Positions 19,060 to 27,719 of a DNA stretch of 64,000 nt are shown here, one piece after another (position 1 is the stretch's first letter; the number at the start of each line of letters is the position of its first letter). The notes under the pieces were generated by a model. That model worked only from the letters and a program-made list of their open reading frames with translations, was not told the origin of the DNA and did no database searches. Source of the DNA: Rhizobium sp. BT04 (GTDB lineage: Bacteria > Pseudomonadota > Alphaproteobacteria > Rhizobiales > Rhizobiaceae); the NCBI RefSeq assembly GCF_030053135.1, contig NZ_CP125649.1, forward strand, positions 124,001-188,000. Reading direction: 5' to 3'. The position numbers and the translations under genes are program-made.

Positions 19060-20212
19060 GTACCTCCAGCCAACCGCATTGATTGTAGGGTCTGTCATCG
19101 TCGGATGGGTGGGATGGAGCGGTCACGCCCTGCTTCTTCCACTCGCCCTGGCATTTCCTGTCCTCTGGGCGCTTGCGCGAACGAGACTGACTGCCGCGGT
19201 CGTCTCGGCCGGTTATTTTCTGGCGGCCTCTCGGGGATTGCCGCAGGGCGTTGCGAACTTCTACTCCTCGGACCTCCGGCCGGGATTGTTGCTTTGGTTC
19301 TGTGCGTCCGCCGGCTTCGTCATCGTGCATACCAGCTTCTGGACCACGAGGACGGGTGCTCGATCGGGCCACTATCTCCTGGCAGCGGCTCTGATGGCCA
19401 TTCCGCCGTTCGGCATTACCGGCTGGGCTCATCCGATCACGGCCGCGGGCGTGCTATTTCCAGGATGGGGATGGTGGGGACTGGCTGCGGCGACAGCCGG
19501 CCTCATGGGCCTCGTAACCCGCATGTGGCCGGCTGTCGCAATCGCCCTACTAGGCTTTTGGGCGTGGTCCGCCGCATTCTGGACCGAGCCGACGCTACCC
19601 GAAGCTTGGCAGGGCGTCGATCTCGAATTGGGCGCATCGCTAGGCCGGGACACCAGCATGCAGCGTTACCGTGATCTGATTGCCACGGTGACGGATCGGG
19701 CATCCGGTGACATCCGCCATGTCGTACTCCCCGAAAGCGCGCTTGGCTTCTGGACGCCGACCGTCGAACGGCTCTGGGTGCGAGCTCTGCGGGGAACTAA
19801 CGTCACCGTCATCGCAGGGGCCGCTGTCGTCGATGCAGGCGGATACGACAATGTTCTGATCGCGATCTCCGGTGACGAGAGTCGCCTCCTTTATCGCGAG
19901 CGCATGCCGGTGCCAGGCTCGATGTGGCAACCTTGGCGTCCCTTGCTTGGGGCAAGCGGCGGCGCGCGCGCCCATTTCTTCACCAGTCCCTTCGTGACCG
20001 TTGCCGACAGTCGGGCCGCACCTCTGATCTGCTACGAGCAGCTGATCGTCTGGCCCGTCCTCCACTCCATGTTCCACGATCCGGACGTCGTCATTGCCGT
20101 CGGCAACGGCTGGTGGACCAAGGGGACATCCATCGTGGCTATCCAGCGCGCGAGCACGCAGGCCTGGGCGCGCCTGTTCGACAAACCCGTCATCTTTTCC
20201 TTCAACACATGA
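19049..20212 (+). CDS. traB: TraB conjugal transfer protein (nitrilase-fold membrane protein)
   Basis: 387 residues: four to six N-terminal membrane helices (about 8-180) and a C-terminal carbon-nitrogen hydrolase-like domain with the Glu motif [11 protein letters not shown] and the Cys motif PLICYEQL, as in apolipoprotein N-acyltransferase. Known: traB raises conjugation efficiency in Ti plasmids and is part of the traAFBH operon; its substrate is unknown. ATG 19049 overlaps traF by 11 bases; the longer upstream frame lies in traF and is rejected. Confidence 0.9.
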   Translation: MRREYLQPTALIVGSVIVGWVGWSGHALLLPLALAFPVLWALARTRLTAAVVSAGYFLAASRGLPQGVANFYSSDLRPGLLLWFCASAGFVIVHTSFWTTRTGARSGHYLLAAALMAIPPFGITGWAHPITAAGVLFPGWGWWGLAAATAGLMGLVTRMWPAVAIALLGFWAWSAAFWTEPTLPEAWQGVDLELGASLGRDTSMQRYRDLIATVTDRASGDIRHVVLPESALGFWTPTVERLWVRALRGTNVTVIAGAAVVDAGGYDNVLIAISGDESRLLYRERMPVPGSMWQPWRPLLGASGGARAHFFTSPFVTVADSRAAPLICYEQLIVWPVLHSMFHDPDVVIAVGNGWWTKGTSIVAIQRASTQAWARLFDKPVIFSFNT

Positions 20213-20229
20213 GTTCCAAGGAGCCCGCA

Positions 20230-20838
20230 ATGCTCGATGCTGCCCTTATTCAACAATGCGCCGACCATTCGCTGAAGCCCGCGATCGTCGAGCAGTTCGT
20301 GACCGCTGCGGGCTCGAATGACCCACTTGCCGTCACTGTCAAATCGGGTGGCCGCTTGATCCTCGTCCCCAAGGCGCCATCGCCGGACGAGGCGATGGCG
20401 ATCGTCCGGCAGTATGTCGGCCAGGCCGTGGTTCGTGTCGGCCTGACGCAGTTTCCGGCAGGCGTCGGCGTGAAGGACGCGGCCCATATGAACCCCGATG
20501 TTGTCGATCCTTGCGAAAACCTCCGCAAGGGTACGGCGATGTTCGCCAAGGTTCTGCGGATTGTTGCCAAGTGGTACGGCAATCCGAAGAGCGACGTCTT
20601 CCCCCAGATTTTCGAGGACGCGGTCTACGCCTGGAAGACAGGAGAGTTCGAGGGCGTGAGCGTGTTTCAGGCGCCTGATCCGGGCGGTCACGTGACGGCC
20701 GCCAGCGCGCCAGCCGTCAATGAGGATGTCGCCAACGGTGAGGATCATGAGGATTCGCAGCCTGAGCGGTCTGAGGAAAGCCGCAACGCTGGCTCGGCGG
20801 AGATGCGGATCGACCTGTCGAGGATCGGAGGAAAATGA
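20230..20838 (+). CDS. traH: TraH conjugal transfer protein
   Basis: 202 residues. The opening MLDAALIQQCADHSLKPAIV and the RLILVPKAPSPDEAMAIV block are characteristic of rhizobial TraH. A second region, with a transglycosylase-like look (KVLRIVAKWYGNPKSDVFPQ, cut), follows near 100-130, then an acidic low-complexity tail. Known: last gene of traAFBH, accessory to transfer. ATG 20230 is chosen because AAGGAG precedes it; ATG 20209 overlaps the traB stop (ATGA) but lacks a site and may be used by coupling. Confidence 0.88.
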   Translation: MLDAALIQQCADHSLKPAIVEQFVTAAGSNDPLAVTVKSGGRLILVPKAPSPDEAMAIVRQYVGQAVVRVGLTQFPAGVGVKDAAHMNPDVVDPCENLRKGTAMFAKVLRIVAKWYGNPKSDVFPQIFEDAVYAWKTGEFEGVSVFQAPDPGGHVTAASAPAVNEDVANGEDHEDSQPERSEESRNAGSAEMRIDLSRIGGK

Positions 20839-20854
20839 TCTCGTGGGAAGGCGA

Positions 20855-21232
20855 CTATGCCTCCGGAAGCGAATAGCGCGTGAGAACCGCGTCCTCTCCA
20901 TCGAGGGTCACTTCGATGACTTCGTTGACAATATCCCGTGCCTCGGCCAAATCCTGCAGTATGAGCGCAAACAAATGGCGTTGCAGCGCAGGCAGCACCT
21001 GTGGGACGATAACGACCAGGCCCGCATGTAGATCTTCTCTTGCGTAGAGCTTCCTGAAGTCGCGGGCATTGTTCGTCACGAAGGTGAAATCTTGCTCGAT
21101 GATCCGAGGCATCAGATCCCAGTCGGTTTCGCCGCTCAGTCCCAGCCAGTTCACATGGAAGCATTCGTGGTCGTGCGCTTGCGCCACGGCCACGAGAGAC
21201 GTGTGAAGGCATTCATCGATAAGAAACTTCAC
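20855..21232 (-). CDS. DUF5615/PIN-like toxin
   Basis: 125 residues. MKFLIDECLHTSL carries the first PIN acidic residue; ITNN-type motif FTFVTNNARDFRKLY gives the NDxDF-like centre near 55-65. Known: DUF5615 PIN-like proteins are predicted RNases paired with DUF433 antitoxins. The ATG overlaps the antitoxin stop by 4 bases, the expected order antitoxin then toxin. Likely a plasmid addiction module; it is inserted between traH and the quorum-sensing regulators. Confidence 0.82.
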   Translation of the reverse strand: MKFLIDECLHTSLVAVAQAHDHECFHVNWLGLSGETDWDLMPRIIEQDFTFVTNNARDFRKLYAREDLHAGLVVIVPQVLPALQRHLFALILQDLAEARDIVNEVIEVTLDGEDAVLTRYSLPEA

Positions 21233-21861
21233 GAGGTCGAGCCAGAGGGTTTGGAGACGTTCTCGTTCCGAAGGCTCAGGCGCTTCACGGATTTCACCTT
21301 CAGGCCCTGCTCCGAAAGCTTCCGCGGACGTCCTCTGGCGGGATGGGCCGCAACCCAGATCTCGGCAAGTTCCACCATGCGCTCGGTGAGCGAAGGATAG
21401 CCCTCGACGATTTCCGCTGTACTTGCGCCTTGCGTCTTCATCGCGGCAATCGTTCGCACGGGAACACGGGTTCGCTTGAAAACCGGCTCGCCGCCAACGA
21501 CCCCTTTTACGCTTTCAATTATTCGTTCGGCTTCTCGAAGCGCCTCGGCCCGCGCGGCGAGTTGTTCTCGTGCCCGCGCAACGTCGATAATGAGATAGTC
21601 GTCTGCCCTAACGGTTTCGGCGTCGGGGTTCTGGTCGATCGTATCGAATAAGCGCTTGCGGCGCTCGGCAGACAAGATCGATCCGACGCCGTACCAGAGC
21701 TTCAACCGAAGCAGATCCTCATCGGTGAGTGCTCGACCCCTGCTACCAACTAGATGCATCTCGATGATGCGCTTGTCGATCGCATTGTGAACCGATTTCA
21801 CAGCGATCTCGCTGACAGCCGCAGCCTCGGCGGGTGTGTAGGCGTGCGATGTGCTGGCCAT
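21229..21861 (-). CDS. DUF433 antitoxin with N-terminal HTH
   Basis: 209 residues. N-terminal MerR-like helix-turn-helix (YTPAEAAAVSEIAVKSVHNA and SRGRALTDEDLLRLKLWYGV) and a C-terminal DUF433 domain with VVGGEPVFKRTRVPVRTIAA and AEIVEGYPSLTERMVELAEI. Longer than minimal DUF433 antitoxins because of the DNA-binding part, which suits an autorepressor. ATG 21861 has AAGGAG seven bases upstream; a perfect inverted repeat covers that ribosome site (21866-21883). Confidence 0.82.
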   Translation of the reverse strand: MASTSHAYTPAEAAAVSEIAVKSVHNAIDKRIIEMHLVGSRGRALTDEDLLRLKLWYGVGSILSAERRKRLFDTIDQNPDAETVRADDYLIIDVARAREQLAARAEALREAERIIESVKGVVGGEPVFKRTRVPVRTIAAMKTQGASTAEIVEGYPSLTERMVELAEIWVAAHPARGRPRKLSEQGLKVKSVKRLSLRNENVSKPSGSTS

Positions 21862-21865
21862 AATC

Positions 21866-21883
21866 ATTCTCCTTGTGGAGAAT
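21866..21883. promoter_or_regulatory. Putative operator of the toxin-antitoxin operon
   Basis: ATTCTCC-TTGT-GGAGAAT, a perfect 7-bp inverted repeat immediately before the antitoxin start and overlapping its ribosome site. Autorepression by the antitoxin HTH is the natural reading; an mRNA hairpin hiding the ribosome site is the alternative. Confidence 0.5.
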
Positions 21884-21964
21884 ATATAATGCTGGTGACG
21901 TCTTTCGTAAAGATCGGCCAAACTATTTTCGATCTTGCCGCTCTTAGAGGCTAGCAAGGTGGTT

Positions 21965-22186
21965 TCACTTCTTCTCCGGCGACCGTTTCAGCAAATCAGA
22001 CGCTTCTACGTCCAGGATCGCTCCCAAGCGATCCACCACGTCGATGCTCGCATTGTAAACGCTACGCTCCAGGGAGCTGATGTAGGTGCGGTCGATACCT
22101 GCTCGAAAAGCAAGCTCTTCTTGCGACAGGCCTTTGGCCCGGCGCGCGGCTTTCAGATTTCGTGCAAATACCTCTCGAATCTCCAT
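21965..22186 (-). CDS. XRE-family HTH regulator
   Basis: 73 residues, essentially one HTH-XRE domain: FARNLKAARRAKGLSQEELA, then FRAGIDRTYISSLERSVYNA with the recognition helix, ending DVEASDLLKRSPEKK. Small rhizobial repressors of this type often control adjacent plasmid genes. ATG 22186 lies within a short palindrome (ATGCTC-GAGA-GAGCAT) and a longer dyad lies about 20 bp upstream. Its target may be itself or the divergent traM. Confidence 0.85.
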   Translation of the reverse strand: MEIREVFARNLKAARRAKGLSQEELAFRAGIDRTYISSLERSVYNASIDVVDRLGAILDVEASDLLKRSPEKK

Positions 22187-22204
22187 GCTCGAGAGAGCAT
22201 CGGC

Positions 22205-22239
22205 TTGTAGAGTATTTCACCACGGAGTATTCTCTACAA
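22205..22239. promoter_or_regulatory. Putative XRE operator
   Basis: TTGTAGAG (22205-22212) and CTCTACAA (22232-22239) form an 8-bp inverted repeat; AGTATT occurs next to each arm. It sits just upstream of the XRE gene and between it and traM. Confidence 0.45.
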
Positions 22240-22423
22240 AAAGCGATTCCGTTACACGAATCAAGAGGATGCCGCGGATTATGGAACCTTCTCTTCGAGC
22301 GGAAGGGTGAACCCGCATGTTTCAACTCAATGCCATCCTGCGGTAATCTGGTGTCTAATTGCGGCGTATGCGACGCGAACGAAGCCGCGTGCTTGCGGCC
22401 GTAAAATGAAAGGGGAGACAAGG

Positions 22424-22744
22424 ATGAAGGACGCCAGCTCATCCGGGGCAGACGAAGGAATAGGAAGAGATTCTCGCTACAGTTCGATGCAAAAATCGGA
22501 ATTAGAGGTGCTGGCTGTTTCCGCGATCCGCGAGCACCGCCGGCTGCTCGCAGCCGACCAGGCCGTGTATGACGAGTGGGCGCTCGCCAGCGATGATCCG
22601 TCGATCACCGGTTCGGTGCTTCAAACCCTTCAAGACGAATACATCGCGCGCCAAAGGAAGTCTGAGACGCAGCAGGAAGAGCTCTCTGAAATCCTGGAGG
22701 CACTCGGGTACGTTCCCGACGTGCCACTGGAGGGTGACGAATAA
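22424..22744 (+). CDS. traM: TraM antiactivator of TraR
   Basis: 106 residues. The segment ELEVLAVSAIREHRRLLAAD and the C-terminal LSEILEALGYVPDV align with the helices of Agrobacterium TraM. Known: TraM dimers bind TraR, block DNA binding and promote its degradation, setting the quorum threshold. ATG 22424 is chosen over ATG 22406 because AAAGGGGAGA precedes it at good spacing. Its stop is 3 bases from that of traR: the two genes are convergent. Confidence 0.82.
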   Translation: MKDASSSGADEGIGRDSRYSSMQKSELEVLAVSAIREHRRLLAADQAVYDEWALASDDPSITGSVLQTLQDEYIARQRKSETQQEELSEILEALGYVPDVPLEGDE

Positions 22745-22747
22745 ACG

Positions 22748-23458
22748 TCAGACGAGGCCGCGATCCTTGGCAATGGCAACGAGTTGCGGCACAGACTGGG
22801 CGTCAAATTTTTCACGAGCCTTGTCGAGATAGTGCTGCACGGTTCTAGCATTGATGCCGGTGAGCACCGCTGTCTCGGGTGCGGTCTTTCCCTTCGTCGC
22901 CCACATAAGGCACATCACTTCACGCGGTGACAGCGTTCGCTTTGGGGCGAGGCGCATCTTCGCAGCGATGAATCTCAATTGGTAGTGAATGGCCATCAAA
23001 GCCTGCAGAGCTGGAAGTGTTTGCTGCAATTCATCGAAATCTGTTCGTGCCTCCGAGGTTGCAAACGTCAGCATCATGTGTGAACCGAAACTGCCGTCCA
23101 GCCCGATCGTGACGCCGCGACGGATCCCGTGATCGAACGCCTGATCTCGGAACTTTCGAAGTTGGGACATGCCTCGAGCCGGCCAATCATCTGCGGCCCA
23201 GACAAAGGCCTCGCGTCGGCGCCTGGCTTCAGTAACGACTGGATCGATGCGTGAATAATGATTGGCTAAATATGTTTCTTGCCATTCTTTTGGATAGTTG
23301 TTGAAGGTGCGAATTTCGGTGCCTGACGCGTCGACATAAGCATATCGCTCAAGCCCGAATGCATTGCCGTAGTTACGCAACGCTGTTTTGATCGCTACCT
23401 CATCTTGCGACGCCTCTATCGTATCGATCAAATTCCTCAACGCGTCGTTCAATCCCAC
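22748..23458 (-). CDS. traR: TraR-type LuxR-family quorum-sensing activator
   Basis: 236 residues. The N-terminal autoinducer-binding domain has the conserved WQETYLANHYSRIDPVV (Trp, Tyr, Asp-Pro of the acyl-homoserine-lactone pocket) and a second Trp in FVWAADDW. The C-terminal LuxR HTH has LSPREVMCLMWATKGKTAPE and NARTVQHYLDKAREK. Adjacent traM and distal traI support the traR assignment. Start is GTG 23458 after AGAGGGAGA. It should activate tra, trb and rep promoters at the 15-bp sites described elsewhere. Confidence 0.82.
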   Translation of the reverse strand: MGLNDALRNLIDTIEASQDEVAIKTALRNYGNAFGLERYAYVDASGTEIRTFNNYPKEWQETYLANHYSRIDPVVTEARRRREAFVWAADDWPARGMSQLRKFRDQAFDHGIRRGVTIGLDGSFGSHMMLTFATSEARTDFDELQQTLPALQALMAIHYQLRFIAAKMRLAPKRTLSPREVMCLMWATKGKTAPETAVLTGINARTVQHYLDKAREKFDAQSVPQLVAIAKDRGLV

Positions 23459-23526
23459 TCTCCCTCTGTTCGTCGGGCTGTCCGAACATGCAGCGGGAAT
23501 GCGCGGAGATAAATCCCCCGGACTGA

Positions 23527-23544
23527 TACCCCTAGGTTGGGGTA
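23527..23544. promoter_or_regulatory. 18-bp dyad upstream of traR
   Basis: TACCCC-TAGGTT-GGGGTA, perfect 6-bp arms. It overlaps the end of the second luxR gene and lies about 70 bp before traR. Size and symmetry fit a LuxR-type binding site; it lacks a T-run and so is a poor terminator. Confidence 0.4.
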
Positions 23545-24272
23545 CCCAGATGAGGAGTGATAAGGTTCAGGTGTACTGCATGGGCTATGGCGGCTGACAA
23601 TGTGGGGCAACCCAGCTTATAGCGTGCCGATTTCAGATATCCCCGCGTGGTATGTTCAGACAGTCCCAGGATTGTCCCGATATCCTTGCTGTCTTTTCCG
23701 CGCGATGCCCAATGGAGGCATTCTATTTCCCTTGTTCCAAGCGTCGGAACGGGATCGTTTTCACCATGAAGTTCGAAAACTGCTTTGCGGTGCAGAAGAA
23801 ACCCTAGCTCCTGCCACTCCGATAGGAACCGCTGTTCGATCGAAGTCCATTCTTCATCACTCTTTTGGGAATTGATCGAAAGGAGTGATCGGCGTGATTT
23901 GTCGACGATCGGGATCGATAAGCCGTTGCTCCCAATTCCGTGCAGTTCGGCATCTACCATAAACTCGTGCGCGGTTTCAGGAATATCAATCTCACGCCAA
24001 TCAAAAGGCAGCTGACGAGAAAAGCCCTCTCGAATGATTGGGTCGATGTTGACATAGTCGTTGAGCAAGTAGCGCGAGACCCAGCTGTCGGGATAAGTGG
24101 TTCTAACAAACGGCGCGTCGACGCTGTCGACAATTGTTCTCGCAAAATGAAACGTGATGAAATCCACCGGATAATGCTGCTGGAATTCGTCCAACGCGGC
24201 CGCCACCGTCGTTGCATTTTTGATCGCGCTAAACGCTCCTAAGTAGCTAGGCGAGTGCTGATTTTCGTGCAT
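23532..24272 (-). CDS. Second LuxR-family autoinducer-binding regulator
   Basis: 246 residues, with WVSRYLLNDYVNIDPIIREG in the ligand domain and the LuxR HTH GTREIECLHWASRGKDSKDI near 180-200. Only distantly similar to the neighbouring TraR. Known: pRL1JI of R. leguminosarum has two LuxR-type genes (bisR and traR) next to its trb operon, where BisR senses a chromosomal AHL. The same arrangement suggests a relay here. ATG 24272 follows GGAAAG; an upstream extension to 24386 lacks a site. Confidence 0.78.
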   Translation of the reverse strand: MHENQHSPSYLGAFSAIKNATTVAAALDEFQQHYPVDFITFHFARTIVDSVDAPFVRTTYPDSWVSRYLLNDYVNIDPIIREGFSRQLPFDWREIDIPETAHEFMVDAELHGIGSNGLSIPIVDKSRRSLLSINSQKSDEEWTSIEQRFLSEWQELGFLLHRKAVFELHGENDPVPTLGTREIECLHWASRGKDSKDIGTILGLSEHTTRGYLKSARYKLGCPTLSAAIAHAVHLNLITPHLGTPT

Positions 24273-24453
24273 GCTTTCTTTCCGTAGAACGATAATTTTT
24301 GCTGAAGGTCTATCATAAAATCGTAAAGCTTGCTCAAAATACAACCCCCGGGAGCGATTTTTGACTTTATCTAAGGCCTCATCCATCGCCGGATGTATTC
24401 TTCAATCGACTTGGAGCCATCCAACCAGTGAAAAAATTGCTTGCTCGAAAACG

Positions 24454-25749
24454 CTACTGCCGGTAGCTCGAAGGAAAAATAATGTCCTGATCAACGAGTA
24501 CGTTGAATTTATATCCCGGCCGAATCCGGACCGTCGGCTGAACATTCAGGTTCTTCGAGATCGTCTGTTCCGCGACGCGACCGAAGCTTTCCGCGAAATT
24601 CCGCCTCGCTGCATCTGAGGCCGTGTCCTGCGTCGCAAGGGTCGAACTTTCGGGCATCGACATATCGATCCCCGTCCCAATGATGGCCACCAGGGCGGCG
24701 GAACCGAAGGTCCTCCAGAGGTGGCGGTCGACCTTGTCCTGGAAGGCGCCATATCCTTCGGCGTCCGTGCCGGCCATGCCGCCGATCTGAAGGGTTGACC
24801 CGTTCGGAAAAATGAGGTCCGTCCAGACGACGAGAACGCGTTCCTGGCCGAAGGACACCTTGGAATCGTAGCGGCCGAAGAGCTTTGCGCCTTGCGGGAT
24901 GAGAAGACGATAGCCGGTTGCGCTGTCGTAGACATTCTGGCTGACCTGAGCGGTAATGCGCCCTGGCAGGTCGGAATTGAGACCGGTGATCAATGTCGCC
25001 GGGATGACCGAACCGCGCTTCAATTCATAAGGCGACATTTGGGGCACCACATGGTCCGGCAGGTAACCGAGATCCTTGATGTCCTGATTGAAGAAATCCT
25101 CTTTCGACGTCTGCCCGTTCTGATCGACGTTTTGTCCCATCAGTCCGGATTTCATGGCGGCGGCATAAAGGTCTGAAGTGCTGTTGGCTGCGAGATTTGT
25201 CGGCTGACGATCGGCGTTATTGTTGGAGTTTGCTGCCTTCTCGACATCGGAAATGTCTACCTTTAGCGGTGAATCGAGCGCCGTGGAACGAGCCTGGAGA
25301 CGCGCCATCCGCTGCCGCTGCGCCTCGCGCATATATTGCTCATCCTGCTCCCGTTTCAGGCGAGCCTTCCACTCCTCTTCGGATTCGAGCCTTTGTCGAC
25401 GATCTTGTCGCTCTTCCGGTCGGCGCTCGACGACCGGCTCGTGCTTTTCTTCTTTCTCCATGACGACGGGTGTCGGCTGAAACACCTCCTGCTTTTCTGG
25501 GTCACCGATAATGCCGTCCGTGACACCCCGCTTAAGCTGGTCGCCGAAACTGGTCGCAGGGGTGTTGGAAGCACCCTCGATGTCGCCAAGATTGAAGGAA
25601 AGCCCGCGCAGCGACAGACCAATCACAACGACGCCGACGAACAGCACGATGACAATGATTGCGACGATGATAGGCAGGCGGTTGAGCCGGCGCATGCCCT
25701 GCTGATCGTCGGCTTGGCTGGAGGTGCCAAGCTGGAGCGACTGGACCAT
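24454..25749 (-). CDS. trbI: TrbI (VirB10-like channel protein)
   Basis: 431 residues: one membrane helix (about 27-49), a long charged and Pro-poor periplasmic linker, and a C-terminal VirB10/TrbI domain (about 225-425) with RLLIPQGAKLFGRYDSKV. Spans the periplasm and couples inner-membrane ATPases to the outer-membrane TrbG ring. Last gene of traI-trb; ATG 25749 follows ACGGAGA and lies 11 bases after trbH. Confidence 0.93.
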   Translation of the reverse strand: MVQSLQLGTSSQADDQQGMRRLNRLPIIVAIIVIVLFVGVVVIGLSLRGLSFNLGDIEGASNTPATSFGDQLKRGVTDGIIGDPEKQEVFQPTPVVMEKEEKHEPVVERRPEERQDRRQRLESEEEWKARLKREQDEQYMREAQRQRMARLQARSTALDSPLKVDISDVEKAANSNNNADRQPTNLAANSTSDLYAAAMKSGLMGQNVDQNGQTSKEDFFNQDIKDLGYLPDHVVPQMSPYELKRGSVIPATLITGLNSDLPGRITAQVSQNVYDSATGYRLLIPQGAKLFGRYDSKVSFGQERVLVVWTDLIFPNGSTLQIGGMAGTDAEGYGAFQDKVDRHLWRTFGSAALVAIIGTGIDMSMPESSTLATQDTASDAARRNFAESFGRVAEQTISKNLNVQPTVRIRPGYKFNVLVDQDIIFPSSYRQ

Positions 25750-25760
25750 GTTAATCTCCG

Positions 25761-26204
25761 TCAATTTTTTCGCTGCATGATCGAAAGGGGACTGGCCGGC
25801 GTCGCGCCTGCCGCCGTCGGCGCGTAAGCGCGGCCAAGAGTGATGGAAGGCGTCGAGACCTGCACCAGCACCTGTCCGTCGAGGCCCTCGATAGCATAGG
25901 CAAGATCGACCGGCCTGACGTCTTTGGCGATCTTGCCATCGGTGACGACCGTGTAGCCCCACCCCTTCAGGGCCGCCTCGAGGGCGGATGCGAACTCCGA
26001 TGTGTCCGTCTCCATTTTGATCGTGGTCGTAGCACCGGCCGGGCCGATCTGTTCAGCCAGACGACTTGCCATGTCGCCGGCGATGGCGCTTGCAGCCGGT
26101 CCGGTGACGGCCGTAGGCGTGGAACTGGTGGTCAGTGCGTCGTCCGCCGTTTGGCAGCCGGAGAGCAGCGCGACCGCGATGAAAAACGCGAGAAGCCTCA
26201 GCAT
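25761..26204 (-). CDS. trbH: TrbH lipoprotein
   Basis: 147 residues. Signal peptide with lipobox LLSGC (Cys near residue 17), so an outer-membrane-associated lipoprotein in the position of VirB7. GGGAGG precedes ATG 26204, which overlaps nothing but sits 2 bases from the trbG stop. The remainder is small and alpha/beta with no catalytic motif. Confidence 0.88.
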   Translation of the reverse strand: MLRLLAFFIAVALLSGCQTADDALTTSSTPTAVTGPAASAIAGDMASRLAEQIGPAGATTTIKMETDTSEFASALEAALKGWGYTVVTDGKIAKDVRPVDLAYAIEGLDGQVLVQVSTPSITLGRAYAPTAAGATPASPLSIMQRKN

Positions 26205-26206
26205 GG

Positions 26207-27019
26207 TCAGCCTCCCCGCCGAATCGTGACCTTCTGCTGCCGCCAACCGACACCGGATACGAGGATCGCCTTGTCGATCGCATAGTCGACAGTCATCATG
26301 TCGTTCTTCATCCGGTAATTGACGATGCGATTTTGACCGCCGGAGACGACGAAGAGCACCGGCGCGTCCTGGCCGGAGATCGACTTCGGGAACTGAATGT
26401 AGGTCTTCACCCCGTCCGAATAGACCCGCTTCGGTTTCCACGGAGCACCGCCGCTGATCGAATAGGAAAAATTCAGCTTGTCCGGCGCCGTGCCCGGAAT
26501 GTCGCCCGTTTCGAGCCGGGCGTTGATGTCGGCGAGCTTGGTCGACACGTCTTCCGGATATTCGAAACCAATGCGCGCCATGTACTGGCTCGGATGGGAC
26601 TTGAGCTGGATATGATAGGTGCGCCGTGATGTCGTCACGACCATTGAGGTGAGAAGGCCTGGCTCCGACGGTTTGACTATGAGATGGATCGCCTGTCCGC
26701 CTGTGGCCCCCGAAGTGGCCGGCTCTACCTTCCAGCGCACGGTGTCGCCAACGAGGACGTCGCGAACGATCTCGCCACCCTGAAGTTCGATGTCGCAGAC
26801 CTGTAGAGGAGAGCAGACCACGGACGGCTGGGTCTCGCCGAACAGAAAGATGACCTTTCCGTCCGGACCTGTCGTGACCAGCCCTGGTGTGCCGCGCCAC
26901 TTTCTGGAAAGATTTGTTCCTCTCACCTCGTTGCTCGTCATGCTTTGCGCCTGCGCGCCCGCCGCAAGCAAGAGTCCTGCCATGCAGCCGGCGGCTGCGA
27001 TTAGTCCCGTTTTTTTCAT
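26207..27019 (-). CDS. trbG: TrbG (VirB9-like channel protein)
   Basis: 270 residues with a cleavable signal peptide (to about AGAQA, 24). Domain as in VirB9/Trb[20 protein letters not shown] and the C-terminal [17 protein letters not shown]. Forms the outer-membrane core ring with TrbH and TrbI. Confidence 0.93.
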   Translation of the reverse strand: MKKTGLIAAAGCMAGLLLAAGAQAQSMTSNEVRGTNLSRKWRGTPGLVTTGPDGKVIFLFGETQPSVVCSPLQVCDIELQGGEIVRDVLVGDTVRWKVEPATSGATGGQAIHLIVKPSEPGLLTSMVVTTSRRTYHIQLKSHPSQYMARIGFEYPEDVSTKLADINARLETGDIPGTAPDKLNFSYSISGGAPWKPKRVYSDGVKTYIQFPKSISGQDAPVLFVVSGGQNRIVNYRMKNDMMTVDYAIDKAILVSGVGWRQQKVTIRRGG

Positions 27020-27036
27020 TGAAAGAATCCCTGCCC

Positions 27037-27699
27037 TTAAAGCTGTGCCGTCCAGTCAAAATCCCGGACGTAGAGGCCGATCGGATTGAGGCGGATCGTC
27101 GCCTCATCCTGTGGCGCGGTGAGCGTCACCGTTGCGATCCCGCGGAAACGGCGTGTGCCGGTTTCCTTGCCCTTGCGGTCCCGCTCGTATTCCGTCCAGT
27201 CGATCTGATAGGTCTGGTTCGACAGCGCAACGATGTTGTTGACCTCGATGGCAACTGTCGAAGACTTCGCCTTCTCGAATGGAGAATTGCCCCGAAACCA
27301 GGCGTTGACCTTCTCGGTCGACGGATCGGACGTGCGAAGAAGGGCGTAGGTGCGATCGATATATTGCTTCTGCACCACCGCATCCGGCGTGATCGAGCGA
27401 AAGCTCGTGACGAAGTTACCGAGCGTGGCGCGCACCACGCGGACATCGGCATACTCGATCTGCTCGGGGAAACCTGCCGTGACCGCAGTTCCGAGCTTGT
27501 CGACCTCGACGATGTAAGGCACGAGCCTCACTTGCGTGCTTAGATACATCGCGTAGCTGAAACCGATGACGGCCATGACCAGGCCGAGGACACCGACAAT
27601 GCGCCATGCGGCGGCGGCCTTCACATAGGAGCCATAACGTTCGCTCCATTCCTGGCGGGCGGCAAGGTACGGGTTTTCCGGGGCGCGGTTCGCTGCCAT
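27037..27699 (-). CDS. trbF: TrbF (VirB8-like assembly protein)
   Basis: 220 residues; cytoplasmic N-terminus, one membrane helix (about 31-53) and a periplasmic VirB8/TrbF domain ending [18 protein letters not shown]. Nucleates channel assembly at the inner membrane. Trb order L-F-G-H-I is conserved here. Confidence 0.93.
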   Translation of the reverse strand: MAANRAPENPYLAARQEWSERYGSYVKAAAAWRIVGVLGLVMAVIGFSYAMYLSTQVRLVPYIVEVDKLGTAVTAGFPEQIEYADVRVVRATLGNFVTSFRSITPDAVVQKQYIDRTYALLRTSDPSTEKVNAWFRGNSPFEKAKSSTVAIEVNNIVALSNQTYQIDWTEYERDRKGKETGTRRFRGIATVTLTAPQDEATIRLNPIGLYVRDFDWTAQL

Positions 27700-27719
27700 T
27701 TATTCTTCCCTTGTCTCGA

